From Pseudoduganella albidiflava (GTDB taxonomy: Bacteria > Pseudomonadota > Gammaproteobacteria > Burkholderiales > Burkholderiaceae_D): a stretch of 64,000 nt of DNA. The DNA is taken from assembly GCF_004322755.1 (NCBI RefSeq), contig NZ_CP036401.1:3100001-3164000 (forward strand). The letters are read 5' to 3'. This document shows, piece after piece, positions 8,198 through 16,372 of the stretch. Every line of letters starts with the position of its first letter. The stretch's first letter is position 1. A program made the translations under genes and the position numbers. A model generated the notes under the pieces. That model had not been told where the DNA came from. It ran no database searches and saw only the letters and a list, made by a program, of their open reading frames with translations.

Positions 8198-9604
8198 TCA
8201 GTTTTCCAGCACCCAGGTGTCCTTCGTGCCGCCACCCTGCGAGGAGTTGACGACCAGCGATCCTTCCTTCAGCGCCACGCGGGTCAGGCCGCCGGGCACG
8301 ATCGAGGTGGTCTTGCCGGACAGGACGAACGGGCGCAGGTCGACGTGGCGCGGCGCCACGCCCGAGGCCACGAAGGTGGGGCAATTCGACAGGGCCAGCG
8401 TCGGCTGGGCGATGTAGCCTTCCGGCCGGGCCAGCAGGCGGGCGCGGAACTCCTCGATCTGCGCCTTGGTCGAGGCGGGTCCGACCAGCATGCCGTAGCC
8501 GCCGGCGCCATGCACTTCCTTCACCACCAGGTCGGGCAGGTTGGCCAGGGTATAGCGCAGGTCCTCGCTCTTCCTGCACTGGTAAGTGGGCACGTTGTTC
8601 AGCACCGGCTGTTCGGACAGGTAGAACCGGATCATCTCCGGCACGTAGGGATAGATCGACTTGTCGTCCGCCACGCCGGTGCCGATGGCGTTGGCCAGCG
8701 TGACGCGCCCGGCCCGGTACACCGACAGCAGCCCCGGCACGCCCAGCGACGAATCGGCGCGGAACGCCAGCGGGTCGAGGAAGTCGTCGTCCAGCCGGCG
8801 GTAGATCACGTCGACCCGGCGCGGGCCGCGCGTGGTGCGCATGTACACGGCGTTGTCGTTGACGAACAAATCCTTTCCTTCGACCAGTTCGACCCCCATC
8901 TGCTGGGCCAGGAAGGCATGCTCGAAATAGGCCGAGTTGTACATGCCGGGGGTCATTACCACCACGGTCGGGTCGGATGCGCCGACCGGGGCCACCGAGC
9001 GCAGGTTGTCCAGCAGAAGATCGGGATAATGATCCACGGGCGCCACCCGGTGCCGGGCAAACAGTTCCGGATACAGCCGCATCATCATCTTCCGGTCTTC
9101 CAGCATGTACGACACACCGGAGGGCACCCGCAGGTTATCCTCCAGCACGTAGAACTCGCCTTCGCCGGCACGCACGATGTCGACGCCGGCGATGTGGGCA
9201 TAGATGTCGGATACCACGCTGATGCCCTGCATTTCGGGCCGGTATTGCGCGTTGCGGTAGATCTGTTCGGCGGGCACCACGCCAGCGCGGATGATGTGCT
9301 GGTCGTGATAGATGTCGTGGATGAACATGTTCAGCGCCTGTACGCGCTGTACCAGTCCGCGCTGCAAGTGGGCCCACTCGGCCGCGGGAATGATGCGGGG
9401 AATCGCGTCGAACGGAATCAGCCGTTCGGTGCCCGCGTCGTCGCCGTAGACGGCAAAGGTGATGCCGACGCGGCGGAACGTCAGGTCCGCCTCGATCCGC
9501 TTGCGTTCCAGCGCTTCAGGTGTCTGCTGGGCCAGCCAGTTGTCGAATTCCCGGTAGTGGGGCCGCACGCCGTCCGGCGCTGTCATTTCATTGTAGAACT
9601 GCAC
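8198..9604 (-). CDS. Circularly permuted type 2 ATP-grasp protein
   Basis: A 468-residue member of the DUF404/DUF407 family. I choose the GTG at 9604 because GGGAGGA lies 8 nt upstream; an in-frame ATG at 9646 has no such site. Visible signatures are PHYREFDNW near the start, the nucleotide-site segment [24 protein letters not shown], and the C-terminal loop [19 protein letters not shown] typical of permuted ATP-grasp ligases. Such enzymes activate a carboxylate with ATP and ligate it to an amine. It heads the minus-strand unit ATP-grasp, alpha-E, transglutaminase, Anbu and is divergent from cheD. Confidence 0.92.
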   Translation of the reverse strand: MQFYNEMTAPDGVRPHYREFDNWLAQQTPEALERKRIEADLTFRRVGITFAVYGDDAGTERLIPFDAIPRIIPAAEWAHLQRGLVQRVQALNMFIHDIYHDQHIIRAGVVPAEQIYRNAQYRPEMQGISVVSDIYAHIAGVDIVRAGEGEFYVLEDNLRVPSGVSYMLEDRKMMMRLYPELFARHRVAPVDHYPDLLLDNLRSVAPVGASDPTVVVMTPGMYNSAYFEHAFLAQQMGVELVEGKDLFVNDNAVYMRTTRGPRRVDVIYRRLDDDFLDPLAFRADSSLGVPGLLSVYRAGRVTLANAIGTGVADDKSIYPYVPEMIRFYLSEQPVLNNVPTYQCRKSEDLRYTLANLPDLVVKEVHGAGGYGMLVGPASTKAQIEEFRARLLARPEGYIAQPTLALSNCPTFVASGVAPRHVDLRPFVLSGKTTSIVPGGLTRVALKEGSLVVNSSQGGGTKDTWVLEN

Positions 9605-9791
9605 GATGGTTTTCCTCCCGCGAATGTGGAAGTTTATGCAATACACGTGCCAAGTCGCTGCACGATTGAAAATGCGCCTGCGGCGACGGTGAAAATCCTT
9701 TACAGTTGAGTTTCCTCAGTGCATCATTACGTGCCGACCCAATCAATGTCCGGCACGCGCATTTTTCCGACCACTTCACGATTGGGTTCGC

Positions 9792-10307
9792 ATGGCCATC
9801 ACCGTCCCGCGTCCGGCAACGACCGGCTCCGCACCACGTCCCCCGCAGGCCGATACCCGGCATGTGTGGGCGGGCGCGTTCGCGGTCGGCAGCGGCGACA
9901 TGGTCCTGACGGCGCTGCTGGGTTCCTGTGTCGGCATCAGCATCATCTGGCGCCGCAAGAAGCGCTGCGCGCTGGCGCACTGCCTGCTGGGGGATGCGCC
10001 CGCCGGTGACACGGGCGTCGACGTCCGCTATGTCAGCAATGCCGTGCCGGCGCTGCTGCGCAGCCTGGGCGCGCGGCCCGCCGACTATGCGGAACTCGAA
10101 GTCGTCGCGGCAGGCGGCGCCAGCCTCTTCGAACGCCTGCCGTCCCCGATGCGGGTCGGCGAGCGCAACGTGATTGCCTTCGAACGCGCCATGGCGGCAT
10201 ACGGCCTGCGCGTGGTCCATCAGTTCCTCGGTGGCAGCCACGGTTCGCGCATCACACTCGATTGCGCCACGCTGACCTACGACACGCGCCGCCTCGGCCC
10301 CGCCTGA
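9792..10307 (+). CDS. cheD: CheD, chemoreceptor glutamine deamidase
   Basis: A 171-residue protein. The catalytic residues known from Thermotoga CheD (Thr, Cys, His spaced 6 and 17 residues) are present at Thr40, Cys46 (LLGSCVGI) and His63 (LAHCLLG) with identical spacing. The C-terminal part has the CheC-interaction-like FLGGSHGSRITLD segment. It deamidates glutamines of methyl-accepting chemotaxis proteins in the cytoplasm. No other chemotaxis gene is nearby, which is unusual; its neighbours are the divergent ATP-grasp gene and an SDR gene. Confidence 0.9.
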   Translation: MAITVPRPATTGSAPRPPQADTRHVWAGAFAVGSGDMVLTALLGSCVGISIIWRRKKRCALAHCLLGDAPAGDTGVDVRYVSNAVPALLRSLGARPADYAELEVVAAGGASLFERLPSPMRVGERNVIAFERAMAAYGLRVVHQFLGGSHGSRITLDCATLTYDTRRLGPA

Positions 10308-10349
10308 GCGCACCGTTACAATGGCGCTTTCGCTCGTCTGGGAGGAAGC

Positions 10350-11066
10350 ATGAAAGCCATCGTTACGGGACACAGCCGGGGGCTGGGGGAGGGCGTCGCG
10401 CGCGCGCTGCTGGCGCGTGGCGCGCAAGTCATGGGCATTGCCCGGCACGGTAACCAGGCGCTGCCCGCGATGCACCAGGTCGCGCTCGACCTGGCCGACG
10501 CGGCCGCATTGCAGGCCTGGCTCGCAGGCGGCGAACTGGCCGCGTTCCTCCACGGCACGGACAGCGCACTGCTGGTGAACAACGCCGGCGTCGTGCAACC
10601 CGTCGGCGCGCCGGGCACGCAGGGCGCGGCGCGGCTGGCGCTGGCCGTGTCGGTGAACGTGACCGCGGCCCTGGTGCTGACGGACGCCTTCGTGGCTGCA
10701 AGCAACGGCTGCGCCGACCGCCGCGTGGCGCATGTCTCCAGCGGCGCGGGCAGGGCACCCTACAGCGGCTGGAGCACGTATTGCGCCACCAAGGCGGCGC
10801 TGGACATGCATGCCCGCGCCGTCGCCCTCGACGCCATTCCCGGCCTGGCAATTGCCAGCGTCGCGCCCGGCGTCATCGACACGGCGATGCAGGAAGAGAT
10901 CCGTGGCACGCCAGAGCGCGATTTCCCCGCGATCGGGCGTTTCATGGCGCTCAAGCGGGATGGCGCACTGGCCGATCCCCTCGTCGCCGGCGCGCAACTG
11001 GTCGACTACCTCCTCGATGCGCGGTTCGGCACGTTGCCGCTGGCCGATCTGCGCGACCCGGGCTAG
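10350..11066 (+). CDS. SDR-family oxidoreductase
   Basis: A 238-residue Rossmann protein with GGGAGGA ahead of the ATG. The cofactor motif TGHSRGLG (residues 6-13), NNAG, a catalytic Ser in HVSSGAG, and YCATK (Tyr/Lys) are all visible, so it should be an active NAD(P)-dependent short-chain dehydrogenase. The substrate cannot be read from the sequence. It sits 42 bp after cheD. Confidence 0.85.
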   Translation: MKAIVTGHSRGLGEGVARALLARGAQVMGIARHGNQALPAMHQVALDLADAAALQAWLAGGELAAFLHGTDSALLVNNAGVVQPVGAPGTQGAARLALAVSVNVTAALVLTDAFVAASNGCADRRVAHVSSGAGRAPYSGWSTYCATKAALDMHARAVALDAIPGLAIASVAPGVIDTAMQEEIRGTPERDFPAIGRFMALKRDGALADPLVAGAQLVDYLLDARFGTLPLADLRDPG

Positions 11067-11139
11067 CACGGGGCACGTGACATCCGGTCGGGCGGGATCG
11101 CCGGTTCCGGACCGCCGGTTTCAGGCAAGGCGCTGCGCA

Positions 11140-11179
11140 ATGACGAAATGACGAAATGACGAAATGACGAAATGACGAA
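11140..11179. repeat. Five tandem copies of ATGACGAA
   Basis: Exactly five perfect 8-bp units between the SDR stop and the 3' end of the convergent pentapeptide-repeat gene. The unit contains TGACGA, which also opens the 14-bp units found at 59267-59336. A perfect microsatellite of this size suggests slippage-prone length variation. Confidence 0.85.
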
Positions 11180-11206
11180 GCGGCGGACCGGCACACCGGC
11201 AAGGTC

Positions 11207-12238
11207 TCACGGCACGCTGGCCGCCAGCCTGCTCACCAGAGCCAGGTCGCCGCCCATGCCGGGCCACGCGAAGCGCGCGCCGTCGGTGGCCGCGCCGGTG
11301 AAATCGCCGCGCCGGCAGATGCTGCGGGCAAAGTCGGCACCGTGTGCGCGCGCATGTTGCATGCGCGCGCCGATCAGGCTGCAGAAGGGGAAATGCGCAT
11401 TGTCGAGCACGCTGCCAGCCAGGTCGCAGGTGCCGAAATCGGCGCGCACGAAGCGGCCGCCCGACAGATCGGCACCGGCCAGCCGGGCGCCGTGGAAGTT
11501 GCAGTCGACAGCGCGTGCGCCGCGCAGCAGCGCGCCATGCCAGTCGGTGCCTGCGGCGGCCTGCAGCCCGTCGAGCTCGGCGTGTTGCCAGTTGCTGCCC
11601 GCCAGGTCGGCGCCACTGAGCGCGCAGCCGCGCAGGCGGGCCTGGCGGAAGTCGGCACGGGGCAGCTGCGCGCGCAGTGCCAGCACCTTGTCCCAGCGCA
11701 CGGCGCGCCAGCGGCTGGCCTCGGCGTGGGCATCGAGCAAGACCATCGATGTCGCCCGGCTGCGGTCCAGTACGGCGTGGTTCAGCGTGATGCCCACGGC
11801 GACAAACTCGTCGAGCAGCGCATCGCTCAGGTCGGCACCGGGCCAGCATGCATCGTTGGCCCGCACGCCCCGCAGCGAGGTGCCCCATAGCCGCGCATGT
11901 TCGGCGCGGCTGCCATCGAGGCAGGCGCCGTCGAAGCGCGCACCCGAACAATCCGCGTCATCGAGCAGCACGCCGGTCAGCAAGGCATGGCGCAACAGGG
12001 TGCCGCGCAGGCTCGCGCCGCGCAGGTCGGTCCGTTCCAGCACCGCGCCGGAAAGATCCGCTCCGTCGAGCACCATGCCGCGCAGGTCGGCACCGGACAG
12101 GTCACGGCCGGCCATCGGCGCGCCGGCCCGCAGCAGGTCGCGCAGTTGCTCCGCGGCGGGCACGCGCGCCGGCAGAAGCGGACCGCAGGGGGAGGGGCGG
12201 CGCAGCCGCCCCCACAGCGCTGATGAAAGGATGTTCAT
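11207..12238 (-). CDS. Pentapeptide-repeat protein
   Basis: A 343-residue protein made largely of A(D/N)LxX pentapeptide repeats (for example GRDLSGADLRGMVLDGADLS) from residue 40 to near the end, predicted to fold as a right-handed quadrilateral beta-helix. The ATG at 12238 has GGAG upstream; an in-frame ATG at 12274 does not. No signal peptide and no second domain are seen. Some members mimic DNA and protect gyrase, others are parts of secretion clusters; nothing nearby decides the role. Confidence 0.8.
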   Translation of the reverse strand: MNILSSALWGRLRRPSPCGPLLPARVPAAEQLRDLLRAGAPMAGRDLSGADLRGMVLDGADLSGAVLERTDLRGASLRGTLLRHALLTGVLLDDADCSGARFDGACLDGSRAEHARLWGTSLRGVRANDACWPGADLSDALLDEFVAVGITLNHAVLDRSRATSMVLLDAHAEASRWRAVRWDKVLALRAQLPRADFRQARLRGCALSGADLAGSNWQHAELDGLQAAAGTDWHGALLRGARAVDCNFHGARLAGADLSGGRFVRADFGTCDLAGSVLDNAHFPFCSLIGARMQHARAHGADFARSICRRGDFTGAATDGARFAWPGMGGDLALVSRLAASVP

Positions 12239-12383
12239 GACCGGGCTCCAGCGTGGGATACATGTCGGACACACGCGCCGATTATGGACCTGTCACCCCG
12301 ATCGATTAAGCCCCCGGCTCAGCCAGATGCAATAGTTTTGATAAATCGCAAACGATTTTGGGGAACTTTGCTGCGCAAGTGAA

Positions 12384-14504
12384 TCAGAAGCTGCGCGTAT
12401 AACTTGCCGAATACGTGCGGCTACGGCCGGCAAAGTAGGACAGCGGATCCTTCAGGTACACCGATTGCGGGTAGTAGCCGATGTACTGCCGGTCCGTCAG
12501 GTTGTCGATGCCGAGGCCGAAGCGGCCCCAGCGCGTGTCCCACGTGGCCGCCATATCGGCCAGCGTGTAGCCGCGGAAATGCTCTTCCAGGCTGATGGGG
12601 CCGGCCATCCGGCCGATGTTGATGTCACGATCGGCCAAGCGGGTCGCCTGCAGCCGCAGGCGCGTGCCCGGCAGCGGCTGCCAGTTGGCACCGAGCACCA
12701 GCTTGTCCGGGCCCTGCGCGCGGGCGCCCAGTGCCAGGTCCATCGGCGCCCCGGCGCTTGCCGCGGTCTTGCCCATGGTCCGGGCATACGTGGCGAACGC
12801 CGACAGCGTGGCGGTGGCCCGCAACTCGGTGGAGACTTCCCAGCCGCGCACGGTGGTCGGCACGCGGTCCAGCACACCGAGGCCTTCGGCGTTGATCCGC
12901 AGCACGGTGCCCAGTTCCGAGCGCGAGTCGTAGAACGATGCGCCGGCGCTGCCCCGCGCGCCACGCCAGTTGATGCCGATTTCCTTGCTGCGGGTGATGA
13001 CCGGCTGCAGTTCGAACAGGGTGTCGACCGACTGGCCGGGGCGGTTCACGCCGCGCAGGACAATACCCACGTCCGGCAAGCCGAAGCCTTCGGAGGACGA
13101 CACGAACGCCGACCATGCGGGGGCGAAGCGCCACACGGCGCCGATGTTCTTGACGGCCTTGTCGAACGAGCGTTTGCCGCCGCCCACCGCCACCCCGCCG
13201 TACGACCACAGCGTGGTGTAGGGGTCGACGTCTAGCCGGGCGGATTCGCGGCGCACGCCGCCGCGCACCGTGACCGGGCCGGCTTCGTACTCCAGTTGCA
13301 CGAACGGCGCGGTCGACGTGAAGTCGAGGGTCGGCACCCAGGTGCGGTTCGTCAGCGCCATGCGCTGGCCACTGCGGTCGCGCAGGTAATCGAAGCCCAG
13401 CGTGGCTTCCAGTCCCGGCACGGGCAGGTCCTGCCGCACCCACGTGATCCTGGCGCCATGCTTGTCGGCGTTGATTTCGGATTGGTCGAACAGCATGCCG
13501 ACCGGTGCCAGGCGGGCATCCTGGAACGTGATCGTGTTGCTGCCGCCGTACAGTGCCGTGAAATCCTGGCTGAACACCTGTACCGCCAGGGCGCCACCGA
13601 GCAGCGAAGCATGGCGGTAATCCAGGCTGGCGGTGCGCACATCGTTGCGGGCCGGATTGCCTGGCGGGCGCCCCGGCACCGAGGACGTGGGGATGCCGCG
13701 GCCGAAATCGGCAGGCACCGTGCGGTAATCGAGCTCGCCGCGGAAAATGAAGCGGTTGATCGTCAGCTGCAGGCGCTGTTCGCCGATATCGCGGCCCAGC
13801 TTGAGGAACACGTCGTGCCCGCCCGCATCGAGGGTATCGCCTTGCAGCGCATCGATGCCGATCCGGCGGCCGCTGCCGTCGTAGGCCATGCCGCGCCGTT
13901 GCACGCTCGCGTAGCCGAACAGATCGAAGGCGCCGGACTTGTGCGACACCGACAGCCCGGTTTTCCAGTCCAGGTTGTCATGGCGGAATCCCGTGGCCGC
14001 CCTGGCGTGCACGGCGACCGTGGTCCCCGGTTGGCGCGGCGTCTTCGTGATGTAGTTGATGATGCCGCCGGTGGCGCCCATACCCTGCATGGCCGAGGCG
14101 CCGGCGATCACTTCGATCCGTTCGATGATCGCCGTATCGGCGAAAAAACCCTCGCGCATGCCGGCGCGCAGCGGATTGGACTGCGGAACGCCATCGAGCA
14201 GGATCAGCGGTGTGCGCCCGCGCAGCGATTCTCCCGTGGAGGAAATCTTTTGCCGGCTCGGCGAATATCCCGGTATGTAGGTGGCCAGCGCGGCCGAGGG
14301 ATCGTCCGCCAGCAGGTATTGCGTTTCCAGGTCGCGCTGGGACACCACCGTCACCGCGCCGGGGATCCTGTCGACCGTTTTTGCGGTCCGCGTCGCCGTG
14401 ACCACCACTTCAGCGACCGGCACCTCCTGCGCCCGAACCGGCGCGTGGCCCAGCGTCACACACGCTAGCGCCAGGGCATGCGGAATCGGGCACGGTCGGA
14501 CCAT
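12384..14504 (-). CDS. TonB-dependent receptor (siderophore/metal-type)
   Basis: A 706-residue outer-membrane receptor. The start at 14504 has CAGGAG 8 nt upstream and gives a signal peptide ending near PVRAQ; a longer frame to 14606 lacks these. A TonB-box-like EVVVTATR follows, then the plug domain (LILLDGVPQSNPL, IERIEVIAGASAMQGMGATGGIINYITKTP) and a 22-strand barrel ending in YSASYTRSF with the usual terminal Phe. The ligand is probably a ferric siderophore or another metal chelate, but no biosynthesis or ABC gene is adjacent. It is divergent from the KfrA-like gene. Confidence 0.85.
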   Translation of the reverse strand: MVRPCPIPHALALACVTLGHAPVRAQEVPVAEVVVTATRTAKTVDRIPGAVTVVSQRDLETQYLLADDPSAALATYIPGYSPSRQKISSTGESLRGRTPLILLDGVPQSNPLRAGMREGFFADTAIIERIEVIAGASAMQGMGATGGIINYITKTPRQPGTTVAVHARAATGFRHDNLDWKTGLSVSHKSGAFDLFGYASVQRRGMAYDGSGRRIGIDALQGDTLDAGGHDVFLKLGRDIGEQRLQLTINRFIFRGELDYRTVPADFGRGIPTSSVPGRPPGNPARNDVRTASLDYRHASLLGGALAVQVFSQDFTALYGGSNTITFQDARLAPVGMLFDQSEINADKHGARITWVRQDLPVPGLEATLGFDYLRDRSGQRMALTNRTWVPTLDFTSTAPFVQLEYEAGPVTVRGGVRRESARLDVDPYTTLWSYGGVAVGGGKRSFDKAVKNIGAVWRFAPAWSAFVSSSEGFGLPDVGIVLRGVNRPGQSVDTLFELQPVITRSKEIGINWRGARGSAGASFYDSRSELGTVLRINAEGLGVLDRVPTTVRGWEVSTELRATATLSAFATYARTMGKTAASAGAPMDLALGARAQGPDKLVLGANWQPLPGTRLRLQATRLADRDINIGRMAGPISLEEHFRGYTLADMAATWDTRWGRFGLGIDNLTDRQYIGYYPQSVYLKDPLSYFAGRSRTYSASYTRSF

Positions 14505-14748
14505 GTGGCGCGCTCCTGGAAATTGATGTAAAGAAAGTCGGTGATGATAGCTGTTCTGAAAAGCAACAGTAATGTGCCAGAATGCAACACTGGACGTCAT
14601 ACCCACCGCGATAATGTATCAAATGATCACTTTTCGCGTCTTACTGACGGATCGCTAGCCGGCGTACCTCCTGCGCCTTTCTTGTGAGCCCGACACCGCC
14701 ATTGAGATTCCTGTTCTTCGGTGAAGGGGAACGACTACGATATACTAC

Positions 14749-14765
14749 ATAATACGTTGTATTAT
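14749..14765. promoter_or_regulatory. Palindrome overlapping promoter of KfrA-like gene (candidate autoregulatory operator)
   Basis: Perfect 7-bp arms ATAATAC and GTATTAT are separated by GTT, immediately after a TATACT (14741-14746) that could be the -10 element. The palindrome ends 16 bp ahead of the ATG at 14781. KfrA-type proteins are known to bind their own promoters and repress them, so an autoregulatory site is the natural reading; binding is inferred. Confidence 0.6.
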
Positions 14766-14780
14766 TTACTGGAGGGGGGC

Positions 14781-15812
14781 ATGGAACCGGTTTTGACTGC
14801 GGAAGCGCAGCTGTTGAACGATGTGGATGTGCTGCGGACACGCTATTCCAACACCCAGGAGCTGTACCGTGAAGTGTGCGCCGTGATGTTTTTCCGGTAT
14901 GGCATGACGCCGACGGCCAACCGGCTTTACCAGCTGGTTCGCAAAGGCAGCATGTCGGCGCCGGCGGAAGCGCTGGCGAAGTTCTGGAGCCAGTTGCGGG
15001 AGCGCAGCCGGGTCACGATCGATGGCCCGGACTTGCCTGAAAGCTTGCGCAGCGGTGCTGGCGAGTTGCTGTCCGCCCTGTGGAAGCAGGCCCAGGAGGC
15101 TGCCGGCGAGGCGCTGGCGGCGCTGCGTGCCGAAGCGGAAGCCCGCATCGCCGATGCCGCCAGGGCAGAGGAGGCCGCGGCGGTGCGCATTGCGGGCCTC
15201 GCGGCGGAGCTGGCGGCCGAGCGGGAAGTCTCCGGCGCGGCGCGCAAGGAGCTTGCCGCGCTGCGCCACCAGCTGGCCGCCGGCGAAGCGATCAACGCAA
15301 AGCTGCGCCAGCGCGTGGAGGATGCGCGCAAGGAACTGAATGAACAGCATGCCTGGTTCAGGACGGTGGAGCGCGACCATGCGGCGTCGCTCGACAAACT
15401 GCGTGTGCAGCTGCAGGCCGAGCGCGATGCTGCCGTCGCCGCCCATCGCCAGGCAGTCGAGGAGCGCGAGCGTGAGCATGCGGCCGTACTCAGGCTGCAA
15501 AAGGCACTTGAAACCGAGCGCGACGCCGGCGCGGCCGCGCTGGAAAGCCAGCGTGCCGAGCTGCGCGATGTGGTGTCGCAGCTTGCAGGACTGCACCAGC
15601 GCATCGGCATGCTGGATGGCAGTGCCACCGCCGCGGCAGCAGCGCGGGACGACGCGCTCCAGGCGCTGGCCGCCGTGCGCCGCGAACTGGCGGTGGCGCA
15701 GGCGGAAGCGGCGGCCGCTGCCGGACGCGCCGCCGCGCTGGAGACGGCTTTGCATCATGCTGCCGGCCGGGCTGGTCCAGCCGCGCCCCGCAAGCGCCAG
15801 CCAGCTGGCTGA
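14781..15812 (+). CDS. KfrA-like DNA-binding coiled-coil protein
   Basis: A 343-residue protein. The ATG at 14781 follows GGAGGGGGG. Residues 5-90 form a helical KfrA_N-type DNA-binding domain (TRYSNTQELYREVCAVMFF..YGMTPTANRLYQLV..GSMSAPAEALAKFWSQLRE). The rest, to residue 330, is an Ala/Glu/Arg-rich coiled coil, ending in a basic tail. KfrA is a plasmid-partition-associated autorepressor; chromosomal homologues exist and their role is unclear. No plasmid or integrase genes are nearby. A palindrome overlaps its promoter. Confidence 0.8.
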   Translation: MEPVLTAEAQLLNDVDVLRTRYSNTQELYREVCAVMFFRYGMTPTANRLYQLVRKGSMSAPAEALAKFWSQLRERSRVTIDGPDLPESLRSGAGELLSALWKQAQEAAGEALAALRAEAEARIADAARAEEAAAVRIAGLAAELAAEREVSGAARKELAALRHQLAAGEAINAKLRQRVEDARKELNEQHAWFRTVERDHAASLDKLRVQLQAERDAAVAAHRQAVEEREREHAAVLRLQKALETERDAGAAALESQRAELRDVVSQLAGLHQRIGMLDGSATAAAAARDDALQALAAVRRELAVAQAEAAAAAGRAAALETALHHAAGRAGPAAPRKRQPAG

Positions 15813-16372
15813 GCATGGGCTGGCCGCGCCGCGGGGAAGCCACGGCATTGGCAGTACTGCTTCGGCACGCACGCGGGCGCTGACGGGCGGCGCCGCGTGC
15901 CGGTATGGCCGATCAGCGCGGGCATCGATCAGTTCCCCCGGCTGATCCGTTTGGCATCGTGCGCGCCGCGCAGGTGCGTCACGCTAACGCCTCGTACGTT
16001 CTCCCTGTTGCAGCTTTGGTACAAATCAGTCTCGCACTCGTGCCTGGTCGGTCGCGGCTGATGGGTGCACTGATCACCGAAATGAGCGTTTCGCGATCAA
16101 GCGGCGGATGAAATTGATCGTCCGTCGACCAAATTAAATCCTTTCAAATCAGTACCCAAGCGGCCCTGCCGCGCCTTTGAGCTGATTGAAAGAAATATAA
16201 ATTGCCTAAGTAAAATCTGCTGATCGCCGCTGACATATCAAATTCGGCATCAAAAACCCCAAAAAAGTCATTGGATCGAGCTTGGTGCGGTCACTACCAT
16301 TGGCCCGCAGCATCAAGTTGACAGTGGTAGCACACGTCTTTGACAAAAACTATAACGATCAGGAGATCTTCG
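15813..16372. other. Non-coding upstream region of TonB receptor, AT-rich in its second half
   Basis: No gene is supported in these 560 bases. Base composition drops sharply from about 16100 to 16372, marking a regulatory region. An inverted pair CTACCA (16294-16299) and TGGTAG (16325-16330) brackets a TTGACA at 16318-16323. TGGTAG half-sites resemble operators of LacI-type sugar regulators that control Caulobacter/Xanthomonas-type TonB receptors; the reading is tentative. Confidence 0.4.

Noticed and set aside
11140..11179. CRISPR-like array
   Set aside because: Units are 8 bp with no spacers; it is a simple tandem repeat. The same applies to the 14-bp arrays at 1203 and 59267.
14781..15812. 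Plasmid origin or partition locus around the KfrA-like gene
   Set aside because: There is no parA/parB, rep gene or iteron array nearby, and all neighbours look chromosomal.
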